Assembly (NCBI GenBank): GCA_903909295.1
Contig: CAIVVG010000090.1
Location: 1 to 11,450 of the forward strand
DNA length: 11,450 nt
Reading direction: 5' to 3'
From: an uncultured Chlamydiae bacterium
GTDB lineage: Bacteria; Chlamydiota; Chlamydiia; Chlamydiales; SM23-39
The notes under the pieces were generated by a model. That model did no database searches and was not told where the DNA came from. It saw only the letters and a list, made by a program, of their open reading frames with translations. Below, piece after piece: positions 1 through 6,235 of this stretch (position 1 is its first letter; every line of letters starts with the position of its first letter). The translations under genes were made by a program, and so were the position numbers.

Positions 1-36
1 ATTTCTGAATCACTGTTAAAAAAAGCAGATTGCGCG

Positions 37-42
37 TACAAT
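37..42 (+). promoter_or_regulatory. possible -10 box of the acetyltransferase gene
   Basis: TACAAT lies at 37-42, about 32 bases before the ATG at 75. A weak -35-like TGTTAA sits 17 bases further upstream (14-19). Only the -10 is convincing, and the window starts too close upstream to judge the full context. Confidence 0.2.
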
Positions 43-74
43 ATTCCAGTAGTTTTATATTAGGGTTGTGAAAT

Positions 75-632
75 ATGTCTATTGCTGCGTGCATAAAAAA
101 TTTTACTATATATAAGATAGAGCAGTTTGAGATGGGACTTGTCAGGCGAATGTTAAGCAGGGAGTGGTCGAAGCTGGCGCTTGAGAAATCATCTAGTGCC
201 GAATCACCCGATGACAAACAGCGGTTTGTAGATTGCGCAGAGACTGCAGAGCAGTTCGCTGCAGCGGTGAGCTCGCTGATTGAACGAGGTTCTCTCTCCG
301 GTAACAGAGATATGCGAGTCTATACAGCGCAAGTCGAAAAGAGTGTGTATGGGGTCATCGGCCTTTCAGCTCGTGGGAGCAGCGTACTTGTGGAGTTTCT
401 GGTGACCCACCCGAATCATATTTGGTCTGAGTTAAACTCTGAGCGTATACAAGGCTCCGGGTCGGCTCTTCTCAAATTGGCAGAGAGGATAGCCTCCCAT
501 GCAGGGGTCCATTCCATTAAAATTGACCGCCCCACCCTTTCAGCGAGAGGATTCTATGGGAAACAAGGCTATTATAGCAGCAATGATAATGCTTATATGG
601 AGAAACCCGTTACGCATTCCCAGGTTGCCTAA
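75..632 (+). CDS. GNAT-family N-acetyltransferase
   Basis: A 185-residue protein that should transfer an acetyl group from acetyl-CoA to an unidentified amine. The GNAT core is in the C-terminal half. Strand beta-4 is around residues 91-110. The acetyl-CoA pyrophosphate loop R-I-Q-G-S-G (124-129, matching R/Q-x-x-G-x-G/A) is followed by a helix with L-L-x-L-A-E. The typical motif B A-R-G-F-Y-G-K-Q-G-Y is at 157-166. The N-terminal ~80 residues are not recognisable. The ATG at 75 is preceded by AGGG at 62-65, a weak but correctly placed ribosome site. The TAA stop at 630-632 is the first three bases of the fold-back element, so the native 3' end may have been slightly different. The protein nevertheless ends where GNATs normally end, so it is probably functional. 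Substrate unknown. Confidence 0.75.
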   Translation: MSIAACIKNFTIYKIEQFEMGLVRRMLSREWSKLALEKSSSAESPDDKQRFVDCAETAEQFAAAVSSLIERGSLSGNRDMRVYTAQVEKSVYGVIGLSARGSSVLVEFLVTHPNHIWSELNSERIQGSGSALLKLAERIASHAGVHSIKIDRPTLSARGFYGKQGYYSSNDNAYMEKPVTHSQVA

Positions 633-806
633 GAGGGCGTTCTATAAAAAATATTTCATCGAGTTTTTGGATTATTTTGGCCTCTTTTCGACTTCAAATA
701 TGGGGGGCAATATCGACAACAGTATATAGGCCCCCATTTTTAAATCGAAAATAGGCTCAAAAGAACCGAAAAATCGATCAAAATTTTTTTACAGAACACC
801 CTCTTA
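630..806 (+). mobile_element. fold-back (MITE-like) element, complete copy 1
   Basis: An AT-rich, non-coding element that is a near full-length imperfect palindrome. The left end (630-662) and the right end (774-806) are inverted repeats beginning TAAGAGGG(C/T)GTTCT(A/G)TAAAAAA. Pairing continues inward with scattered mismatches to an inner stem ATGGGGG (700-706) / CCCCCAT (731-737) and a loop at 707-730. Two further copies lie at 10337-10450 and from 11317 to the window end. No transposase is encoded, so movement would need an enzyme in trans. A TA at each end fits a TA target duplication (IS630/Tc1-mariner style), but TAA/TTA cannot be excluded. It sits between convergent genes and could act as a bidirectional terminator. 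Confidence 0.8.
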
Positions 807-1643
807 GCGCAATTTCCCCGACCAGCCGAGCTTGGTGCGCAGTGTCGAAAAGTATTCGTGGCGAGAGAGGTTGACGAGCTTGAACTTTTTGGGAGAGCGC
901 TCGATGGTCAGGACGTCTTGGCTCTTCATCGAAAAGGCCTCGAGGCCGTCGGCGCGCACCTCAATGGGGTCGTAGGGGCTGAGGTATTCCACTTCAATTT
1001 TCCGGTCGGAGGGGAGGACGATGGGGCGGTTGGAAATGGTGTGGGGGCAGATGGGGGTCAGGACGATCGCATCGAGGGTGGGGCTGAGGATGGGGCCTCC
1101 CGCAGCGAGTGAGTAGGCGGTCGAACCGTTAGGGGTGGCGATCACGATGCCGTCTGCGACAAAGGTGTTGATGTAGGTTCCGTCGACGAGGATCGAAAAC
1201 TCGATCAGGCTATAGTTGGCTGCGCGGTGGATGACGACGTCATTGACGGCGAGGAGAGAGCCTTGTGTGGGGTGGGTCGCTTGGAGGATAAGCCTCTCAT
1301 CGATGGTATAGCTCCCTTTCAGAAGGTCGGCGAGGCTCGGGTAGAGGTCGTGAACGGGGACGTCCGCCATAAACCCGAGGTGGCCCAGGTTGATGCCCAA
1401 TATGGGGGCGTTTATATGGCCGTACTGGTGGGAGAGGCGGAGGATAGTCCCGTCGCCTCCCATCGAAATGAGGCATTTGATCTCGTCGGGATCTACTTCG
1501 GATAAGAGTTGGGCTCCAATCTGGGCGGCCTTCCCTTCTTCAGCGACGACCTGAACCCCTTTTTCCTCTAGGTATTTGCGGATGCTAATAGCGAGGTCAA
1601 AGGATTGGGGTTTTTGTTCGTTGGGGAAAAGGGCTATAATCAT
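804..1643 (-). CDS. nadK: NAD kinase
   Basis: ATP(or polyphosphate)-dependent NAD kinase, 279 residues, which makes cytoplasmic NADP. Hallmarks are G-G-D-G at 62-65 (nucleotide/catalytic motif), L-G-H-L-G-F at 87-92, V-N-D-V-V-I-H-R at 133-140 (NAD-binding N-E/D motif), D-G-I-V-I-A-T-P-N-G-S-T-A-Y at 164-177 and A-G-G-P-I at 181-185. The C-terminus K-L-G-W-S-G-K-L-R closely resembles the usual end of bacterial NadK, so the protein is complete. I start at the ATG at 1643, not further upstream, because the family begins with the M-I-I-A-L-F-P-N-E strand. The extra 44 codons upstream would overlap the divergent transporter gene. The stop codon (804-806) is supplied by the right end of the fold-back element. 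Confidence 0.93.
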   Translation of the reverse strand: MIIALFPNEQKPQSFDLAISIRKYLEEKGVQVVAEEGKAAQIGAQLLSEVDPDEIKCLISMGGDGTILRLSHQYGHINAPILGINLGHLGFMADVPVHDLYPSLADLLKGSYTIDERLILQATHPTQGSLLAVNDVVIHRAANYSLIEFSILVDGTYINTFVADGIVIATPNGSTAYSLAAGGPILSPTLDAIVLTPICPHTISNRPIVLPSDRKIEVEYLSPYDPIEVRADGLEAFSMKSQDVLTIERSPKKFKLVNLSRHEYFSTLRTKLGWSGKLR

Positions 1644-1650
1644 GAGACTT

Positions 1651-1656
1651 ATTGTA
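1651..1656 (-). promoter_or_regulatory. -10 box of nadK, leaderless spacing
   Basis: On the minus strand TACAAT occupies 1656-1651, exactly 7 bases before the nadK ATG at 1643. No convincing -35 is visible at 16-18 bp. Transcription from this box would begin at or next to the A of the ATG, and there is no Shine-Dalgarno sequence near that ATG. The same spacing recurs at xseA. Confidence 0.4.
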
Positions 1657-1669
1657 GCGTAAAAACCTC

Positions 1670-1698
1670 TTGAAAAGAAAGGGAAAAATTGACATACT
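1670..1698 (+). promoter_or_regulatory. possible promoter of the NTT transporter gene
   Basis: TTGAAA (1670-1675), a 17-base spacer and CATACT (1693-1698, 4 of 6 consensus). The predicted start is near 1705, about 3 bases before the ATG. A TTGACA at 1689-1694 looks better by itself but has no -10 at a usable distance. There is no Shine-Dalgarno before the ATG. Confidence 0.3.
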
Positions 1699-1707
1699 CC
1701 TTCCGTT

Positions 1708-3069
1708 ATGAAGGGCAGTCGGTCTACATTTCTCTTTTTCCTGATGATGGGGGTGGTGTGCTTTCTCAACATCAACTACGTGATTTTGCGCAGTGCGCGC
1801 AATACACTGGCTGTGGCCGATTTGGGGGGAGGGGCGCAGTCGATCCCTTGGTTTGAGCTCTGTGGCACCATGCCGGGCGCCATTTTGATGACGATGGGGC
1901 TCACGTGGCTTTTGAACCGTTTTTCGATGCGTAAAGTGTTTTTTGTCACATTGGCCATATTTGTCTCTTTCTTCCTCTTCTTTGCTCTGGTAGCCTACCC
2001 GTCACTGTCCGCGGTGATCGCTTGGGCGCCTCTTTGGATGACTCCTCTACTGCCCAAGCTGGCTTCGTTCCTCTTTTTTGTGATGGCGGAGCTGTGGAAA
2101 ATCGCCCTTCTCACGATCCTCTTTTGGGGATTTGTCAATCAGTCGATTTCCATGGAAGGTGCCAAAAAATATTACGCTCCGCTCATGTTGGGCAGCAGCG
2201 TGGGGACTGTCCTCGCCAAGCCGATCATCTCTTTTTGCACATCCGATTTGGCGTCGGGGAAGTCCTGGAGCGTCTCTCTTTCTCTGATGATGCTTATTTT
2301 GGCTATTTTAAGCCTTGTGACCAGTTGGCTTTTCTCCCTGCTGTCTCAACAGTTTCGGTCGAGCGGGACCACTCAGGAAGAAGCTCCCAAGGAAAAAATT
2401 TCAGTTTGGGACAGTGTTCTCATTTGTTTTCGCTCTCGCTACTTGCTCCTCCTCGCTTGGTTGACGATTGCCGATTATATTGCCTATGCGTTGGGGGAAG
2501 TGATCTTCTTTGATGTCCTCCGGCAAAAATATCCCGACCCGCGCGAGTACTGCGACTTCATGGGAACGTTATCCCTTTGGAGCGGCATCTTGACTGCGGT
2601 CAGCGCTCTGATCATCACCCCCCTTATTTTGCGTAGATGTCGCTGGGTCGTAGCTTCTTTGATCACCCCTGTTTGTCTTTTAGTGACAGAGGGGGCGTTC
2701 TTCTTTGCTCTTTGGCATCCGTCCCTTGCCACAAAAGTCGACCTCCTCATTATCTTGGGATCCCTCTTCTTTTGCTTGGTGCGCGCGGCCAAATATACCT
2801 TGTTCGATACGTCTAAAGAGATCTCTTTTTTACTGCTGCCCCCCCTTGAAAAGATGCAAGGAAAACTGGTGATTGATGGAATGTGCTCTCGCCTGGGTCG
2901 TGGAAGCGCCTCATTTTTAAGTTTATCCCTTATCCAAGTATGTGGTGGGGTATTAGCAACTGTGCCGATCGCCGGCGCTTTGGCCGTCGTGATTTCTGCA
3001 AGCTGTGTCTTCGCAATTTCACGACTCGGCCCTCTCGTCGATCAGGCGAACAAAAAAGGAAATGTGTAA
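1708..3069 (+). CDS. NTT/TlcA-family nucleotide (ATP/ADP) transporter, divergent short form
   Basis: Polytopic inner-membrane carrier of the plastid/rickettsial/chlamydial nucleotide transporter family, 453 residues with about 11-12 hydrophobic segments. Family signatures seen: N-I-N-Y-V-I-L-R at 21-28; E-L-W-K ... L-F-W-G-F-V-N-Q at 128-145; L-R-Q-K-Y-P-D-P-R-E-Y near 271-281; and F-D-T-S-K-E-I-S-F plus G-K-L-V-I-D-G-M-C-S-R-L-G-R at 366-398. Classical ATP/ADP exchangers are around 500 residues or more. This one lacks most of their N-terminal cytoplasmic tail. The usual R-D-T-K-D-T-L after the first helix reads R-S-A-R-N-T-L here. The substrate could therefore differ from ATP/ADP (another nucleotide, NAD, or proton symport). 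The start is the only in-frame ATG after a stop at 1690. Its stop overlaps the next ATG by one base. Family call firm, substrate unknown. Confidence 0.85.
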   Translation: MKGSRSTFLFFLMMGVVCFLNINYVILRSARNTLAVADLGGGAQSIPWFELCGTMPGAILMTMGLTWLLNRFSMRKVFFVTLAIFVSFFLFFALVAYPSLSAVIAWAPLWMTPLLPKLASFLFFVMAELWKIALLTILFWGFVNQSISMEGAKKYYAPLMLGSSVGTVLAKPIISFCTSDLASGKSWSVSLSLMMLILAILSLVTSWLFSLLSQQFRSSGTTQEEAPKEKISVWDSVLICFRSRYLLLLAWLTIADYIAYALGEVIFFDVLRQKYPDPREYCDFMGTLSLWSGILTAVSALIITPLILRRCRWVVASLITPVCLLVTEGAFFFALWHPSLATKVDLLIILGSLFFCLVRAAKYTLFDTSKEISFLLLPPLEKMQGKLVIDGMCSRLGRGSASFLSLSLIQVCGGVLATVPIAGALAVVISASCVFAISRLGPLVDQANKKGNV

Positions 3070-3452
3070 TGAACACATTTTGTGAGGCAGTAAGCAAGGG
3101 CCAAGAAATTGTGGCGATAGAAGTCCTCAACCAAGGACGCGTGGATCAAGAGGTCGCGTGTGGTGCGGTTCGGGTAAGCGCAGAAAAGGGAATGAACCTA
3201 TTAGTACAGGGACTGTTTCGTGAGTTTGTTATTCCCGTACACAGCATGGTTCCTGTTTTAGAAGTGTATAAGAACAGGAATGATTGCCACATGGTGCGGA
3301 CGATTTTAACCCAGAATCCAAATATTGACCCCTCCTATCATGCCAAAATTGCCGAGATCTGTAAGGCTATGAAGCTTTGGGACTTAGTCGGTACTTTTGA
3401 GAGGTCTGTATCTGAGGACGAGTGCTTCCCGTGGTTCTCTAAAAAGGGGTAG
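3069..3452 (+). CDS. hypothetical helical protein, coupled to the NTT gene
   Basis: 127 residues, no family recognised. The ATG (3069-3071) shares one base with the transporter's TAA stop (3067-3069), so it is translationally coupled and co-transcribed. The sequence reads as paired helices. The stretch C-G-A-V-R-V-S-A-E-K-G-M-N-L-L-V-Q-G-L-F (residues ~34-53) resembles one ankyrin-type unit (A-x-x-x-A-A-E-K-G-x-x-x-x-V-x-x-L-L). A similar but weaker unit follows with Y-K-N-R-N-D-C-H-M-V-R-T-I-L-T-Q-N-P near 77-94. There is no signal peptide or membrane segment, so it should be cytoplasmic. Its last 14 bases overlap the 3' end of xseB on the other strand. Coding is supported by the tight coupling and a full-length frame. 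Function unknown. Confidence 0.65.
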   Translation: MNTFCEAVSKGQEIVAIEVLNQGRVDQEVACGAVRVSAEKGMNLLVQGLFREFVIPVHSMVPVLEVYKNRNDCHMVRTILTQNPNIDPSYHAKIAEICKAMKLWDLVGTFERSVSEDECFPWFSKKG

Positions 3453-3684
3453 TCCGAGCGCGCCCTTCAGCATCGACGGCGACTTCCCCAGTCCTGCTCT
3501 TGATGAGTTGCTCGACCTTTTGCTCGGCGCTGGTGAGGCGCGTCTGGCAGGTGCGCATGAGTTTTTCCGCTTCTTCGAAGAGTTTGAGGGACTCTTCGAG
3601 AGGAGTTTTCCCCCCGTTCATCGCTTCGAGGATCTTTTCTAGCCGTTCAAAGGCCTGTTCAAAAGAGAGTGGATCTTGTGTCAT
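3439..3684 (-). CDS. xseB: exodeoxyribonuclease VII small subunit
   Basis: 81 residues, the usual size. Several small subunits bind one XseA to form exonuclease VII, which degrades single-stranded DNA from both ends. The sequence shows the family helix pair: S-F-E-Q-A-F-E-R-L-E-K-I-L (7-19), then G-G-K-T-P-L-E-E-S-L-K-L-F-E-E-A (24-39), then a basic helix with C-Q-T-R-L-T-S-A-E-Q-K-V-E (46-58). Its ATG at 3684 overlaps the end of xseA by 26 bp, so the two are translated together. The 3' end overlaps the convergent small gene by 14 bp. The C-terminal ~20 residues are not conserved. Confidence 0.92.
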   Translation of the reverse strand: MTQDPLSFEQAFERLEKILEAMNGGKTPLEESLKLFEEAEKLMRTCQTRLTSAEQKVEQLIKSRTGEVAVDAEGRARTTPF

Positions 3685-5005
3685 TTTCTACCGTATTGTT
3701 CACTGTTGCTTCGACGCGCCCATCGTGGAGCACGGCGTAAAAAGGTTGGTTGGGTTTTAGATCTTGTGCGGACCTAATGAGCTGGTCTCCTACAAACACC
3801 AGCGAGTATCCTTGCTTCAAGAGTTTTTTTGGATGCAAAGATCTCAAATGCTCCTCAATGCGGAGCGCTTTTTCTTTTCTGTTTCGGATTTGTTGCTGCA
3901 AGGCGACCAGTACCCGAGAAGGGTACCCGCTCAAGCGCTGCCGAATCTGGGCAATTTGTGAGGAGGGTTTGAGCACTTCCAGCTGCCGTTTGAGAGCGTC
4001 GAGACGCCCTCTCCTTTCCCGAGTTTTCTGAAAAAACGTCTCTGCAAGATCTTCCCGAACGTGGTCGAGATTTTGGATGGGCTGAGCCAAGAGGGCGTAA
4101 GGGGAGCTAAAGAGGGGGTGCTTTTGGAGTGCGCCGAGCCGCTGGCGCAGATGGGTGACTTGAGAACCCACTCTACTCATACAGGTCTGGCGCGCAGCCC
4201 CAAGCGCTTTGAGAAGACCTAACTTCTCAGCAATGGCGATTTCGGCAGCGGCTGAAGGGGTTGGCGCCCGGACGTCGGCGACCCAGTCGGCAATGGTGAA
4301 ATCGGTCTCATGGCCCACTGCGGAAATCACAGGAATGCGCGACTCGAAAATCGCTTTGGCGACGATCTCCTCATTGAAGGCCCACAGATCCTCAATGCTT
4401 CCGCCTCCGCGCCCGACGATGAGCACATCGGCCAGGTCGTAGCGGTTGAACTCCTCAATGGCCCTGGCGATCTCTTGGGCCGCCCCCTCTCCTTGTACCT
4501 TGACCGGGTTCAAGATCACGTGGAACCCCGCAAAGCGGCGCGTGAGGATATGAAGGATGTCTTGGATCACGGCTCCTGTGGGGCTCGTGACAACGCCGAT
4601 CCGGCGAGGGAGTTTGGGAAGCGGTTTTTTGCATTTGGGGTCAAACCAGCCGCGCGCCTGCAAGGTCTCTTTGAGTTGATGGAGCTTGAGGAGCAGTTCC
4701 CCCACGCCGAGGAACTGGAGCTCCCGGATGACGAGCTGGTACTGTCCGCGGGGGGCGTAGAGGCTGATTTCTCCTTGCGCGATCACCTGATCGCCCTCCT
4801 TTGGAAGGCGGGAGAGGCTGGCTGCGTTCCCCTTGAAGAGAACCGCTGAGATTTGGGATCCGGCGTCTTTGAGGGAAAAGTAGAGATGTCCCGAGCTTTG
4901 GAGCTTAAAATTGCTAATCTCGCCGCGGATAGAGAGGGAGCGGAACTGGGGCTCTAGGAGGAACTTGATAGCGAGGGTTAGTTCCGTGACGGAGAGGACT
5001 TTCAT
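3659..5005 (-). CDS. xseA: exodeoxyribonuclease VII large subunit
   Basis: 448 residues, complete. This is the catalytic subunit of the ssDNA exonuclease used in mismatch and recombination repair. The N-terminal OB-fold spans about 1-100, with V-x-G-E-I-S-N-F-x-like sequence R-G-E-I-S-N-F-K at 27-34 and G-H-L-Y-F-S-L-K-D at 39-47. The catalytic domain carries G-V-V-T-S-P-T-G-A-V-I-Q-D-I at 137-150, V-G-R-G-G-G-S-I-E-D-L-W-A-F-N-E-E at 197-213 and A-V-G-H-E-T-D-F-T-I-A-D at 229-240. A long helical/coiled segment (about 270-400) precedes the C-terminal G-Y-S-L-V motif. Divergent from tpiA. The ATG at 5005 has no Shine-Dalgarno but a well-placed promoter (5013-5041), giving a probably leaderless message. 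Confidence 0.95.
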   Translation of the reverse strand: MKVLSVTELTLAIKFLLEPQFRSLSIRGEISNFKLQSSGHLYFSLKDAGSQISAVLFKGNAASLSRLPKEGDQVIAQGEISLYAPRGQYQLVIRELQFLGVGELLLKLHQLKETLQARGWFDPKCKKPLPKLPRRIGVVTSPTGAVIQDILHILTRRFAGFHVILNPVKVQGEGAAQEIARAIEEFNRYDLADVLIVGRGGGSIEDLWAFNEEIVAKAIFESRIPVISAVGHETDFTIADWVADVRAPTPSAAAEIAIAEKLGLLKALGAARQTCMSRVGSQVTHLRQRLGALQKHPLFSSPYALLAQPIQNLDHVREDLAETFFQKTRERRGRLDALKRQLEVLKPSSQIAQIRQRLSGYPSRVLVALQQQIRNRKEKALRIEEHLRSLHPKKLLKQGYSLVFVGDQLIRSAQDLKPNQPFYAVLHDGRVEATVNNTVENDTRSTLF

Positions 5006-5012
5006 GGCGATG

Positions 5013-5041
5013 ATTGTAACAGAAATCCGCTATTTTGACAG
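5013..5041 (-). promoter_or_regulatory. xseA promoter, leaderless spacing
   Basis: On the minus strand CTGTCA (5041-5036, 4 of 6 consensus), a 17-base spacer and TACAAT (5018-5013, 5 of 6). The -10 ends 7 bases before the xseA ATG, so transcription would begin at about 5006-5005, essentially on the start codon. The -35 base at 5041 is also the first base of the palindromic repeat. Confidence 0.5.
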
Positions 5042-5108
5042 AAAAAAATTGACCGCAGAGATAAGATTCTATTTTAGAGTTCTCTGCGTCTCTGCGGTAA
5101 AATTTTTC
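5041..5108 (+). repeat. intergenic palindrome with ACCGCAGAGA arms
   Basis: Left arm 5041-5061 (GAAAAAAATTGACCGCAGAGA minus one base) is complementary to right arm 5089-5108, with only small mismatches in the A/T part. The right side also repeats TCTCTGCG directly (5081-5088 and 5089-5096). From memory, the string ACCGCAGAGACGCAGAGA is a dispersed repeat in many unrelated bacterial genomes, but I cannot check that here. It lies between the divergent xseA and tpiA promoters. Confidence 0.6.
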
Positions 5109-5112
5109 CATC

Positions 5113-5142
5113 TTGCCAAGTCCCCATTTGAACTGGTACACT
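5113..5142 (+). promoter_or_regulatory. tpiA operon promoter
   Basis: TTGCCA (5113-5118, 5 of 6), an 18-base spacer and TACACT (5137-5142, 4 of 6). The predicted start is near 5149, only about 5 bases before the ATG at 5154. The GGGAG at 5146-5150 would then be only partly in the transcript. An alternative upstream promoter inside the palindrome (TTGACC 5049-5054) is weaker. Confidence 0.4.
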
Positions 5143-5153
5143 GTCGGGAGCTT

Positions 5154-5948
5154 ATGTCTAAAAGGCCTATTGTCGTTGGAAACTGGAAGATGCACAAAAC
5201 GGCCCTCGATGCGGTACACTACGTCGAGGCGATTACCCCCCTATTGCAAGGGGTAGAATCCCAAATTTTCCTTGCGGTCCCTTTCCCCTCCATCACCCCC
5301 GTCGCTCAGGCGGCTAGAAAGGGGGGCATTTTAGTGGGAGCCCAAAATATGCACGACGCGCCGGAAGGGGCTTTTACGGGAGAGGTTTCAGGGCTGATGC
5401 TCAAGAGCGCAGGAGCCTCCTTCGTCTTGCTGGGTCACTCGGAAAGGCGCGCCCTCTTTGGGGAGAGCGACGCCTTCATCCACCGCAAAGTGCTTCGGGC
5501 GCTACAAGACGATTTGATTCCCATTTTGTGTGTGGGGGAGACGTGGGAGGAGCGGGAAGAGGGGCTCACTGAAAAGGTGCTTCACAGACAGCTCTCCTCC
5601 GCCCTTGCGGGAGTGGCTCTAGATACACCGGACTCGGCCATGGGCTCTGAACCCCGCAAATTCCAAGCCGATGGCCGAGTCCGGTATAACCTGATGGTTG
5701 CTTATGAGCCGGTTTGGGCGATTGGGACGGGCAAAAGCGCGACGCCGGCGATGGTGGCAGAAGCCCATGCGATGTGCCGCAAGTATGCCCCCGTACCTTT
5801 GCTCTATGGCGGTTCTGTGAACGGCGAGAACGCCTCTCAGATCATCTCCCAGAAAAATGTGGATGGCGTCCTCGTGGGAGGCGCCTCTTTGAGTCCACAG
5901 ACATTTGCGCAAATTGCAATTCACTGTTCGAAGAAGGTACTATCATGA
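5154..5948 (+). CDS. tpiA: triose-phosphate isomerase with an internal palindromic insertion
   Basis: 264 residues. Interconverts dihydroxyacetone phosphate and glyceraldehyde 3-phosphate in glycolysis and gluconeogenesis. All catalytic residues are present: N10 and K12 in G-N-W-K-M-H, H95 in L-G-H-S-E-R-R, and E185 in A-Y-E-P-V-W-A-I-G-T-G-K-S. The phosphate-binding loop L-Y-G-G-S-V is at 217-222 and V-G-G-A-S-L at 241-246. The catalytic Glu normally falls near 165-167. Here it is ~20 residues late because residues ~158-178 (T-P-D-S-A-M-G-S ... R-V-R-Y) are extra, encoded by a 59-bp palindrome. I start at the ATG at 5154 because the family starts just before the N-W-K-M strand. The stop overlaps secG by 4 bp (ATGA). 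Confidence 0.95.
   Translation: MSKRPIVVGNWKMHKTALDAVHYVEAITPLLQGVESQIFLAVPFPSITPVAQAARKGGILVGAQNMHDAPEGAFTGEVSGLMLKSAGASFVLLGHSERRALFGESDAFIHRKVLRALQDDLIPILCVGETWEEREEGLTEKVLHRQLSSALAGVALDTPDSAMGSEPRKFQADGRVRYNLMVAYEPVWAIGTGKSATPAMVAEAHAMCRKYAPVPLLYGGSVNGENASQIISQKNVDGVLVGGASLSPQTFAQIAIHCSKKVLS
5627..5685 (+). repeat. in-frame palindromic element within tpiA
   Basis: Left arm ACCGGACTCGGCCATGGGCT (5627-5646) is complementary to right arm 5666-5685 over 20 bp with one mismatch: 15 perfect outer pairs, one G-G, then 4 more. The loop is 19 bases (5647-5665). The element is open in the tpiA frame and matches the extent of the extra residues ~158-178. This position is the loop and helix just before the strand bearing the catalytic Glu, which is surface exposed in known TIM barrels. 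No second copy is in the window. Confidence 0.75.
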
Positions 5949-6235
5949 TGGTTCTATTTTACATGTTTCTTTTCCTCTTTTTGCTCCTGGCCGCGGTGCT
6001 CTGCCTCGTGATCTTGGTTCAAGAGGCAAAAAGTTTAGGTCTCGGCGCCTCCTTTGGAGGAGATACGGGAGATTCTTTATTCGGCACGTCAACAGCTGAA
6101 GTGCTCAAGCGCTTTACAGCGTATTTAGCGGGCATTTTCCTGATTAGCTGTCTTGTCCTCTCTCTTTGGGGTTCTTCATTGAGCCGCCAAAAAGCAGCGC
6201 GCCTCTCTAACGTGGAGACAGAGAACGTTCAATGA
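5945..6235 (+). CDS. secG: protein-export membrane protein SecG
   Basis: 96 residues, the accessory subunit of the SecYEG translocon in the inner membrane. Two hydrophobic helices (about 4-25 and 57-76) flank the diagnostic cytoplasmic loop. That loop has L-V-I-L-V-Q-E at 21-27, then L-G-x-G-A-S-F-G-G-D (31-40) and S-L-F-G-T (44-48). The canonical V-L-L-Q ... G-L-G-A-x-F-G-G ... L-F-G pattern is therefore intact. The ATG at 5945 overlaps the tpiA stop (ATGA). A second ATG follows directly at 5948, and the first is chosen for coupling. The end overlaps def by 4 bp in the same way. Confidence 0.9.
   Translation: MMVLFYMFLFLFLLLAAVLCLVILVQEAKSLGLGASFGGDTGDSLFGTSTAEVLKRFTAYLAGIFLISCLVLSLWGSSLSRQKAARLSNVETENVQ

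Noticed and set aside
1644..1775. Longer nadK reading frame extending to 1775
   Set aside because: The extra N-terminus is unlike NAD kinases, overlaps the divergent transporter gene and its promoter, and a -10 box lies inside it.
2022..2513. 163-codon open frame in another frame of the NTT gene
   Set aside because: Frame shadow; the transporter signatures lie in the overlapping frame.
3912..3928. GTACCC/GGGTAC hairpin inside xseA
   Set aside because: Only 6 bp with a 5-base loop; expected by chance in coding DNA.
4310..4849. 179-codon open frame opposite xseA
   Set aside because: Shadow frame: xseA is fully conserved on the minus strand across it.
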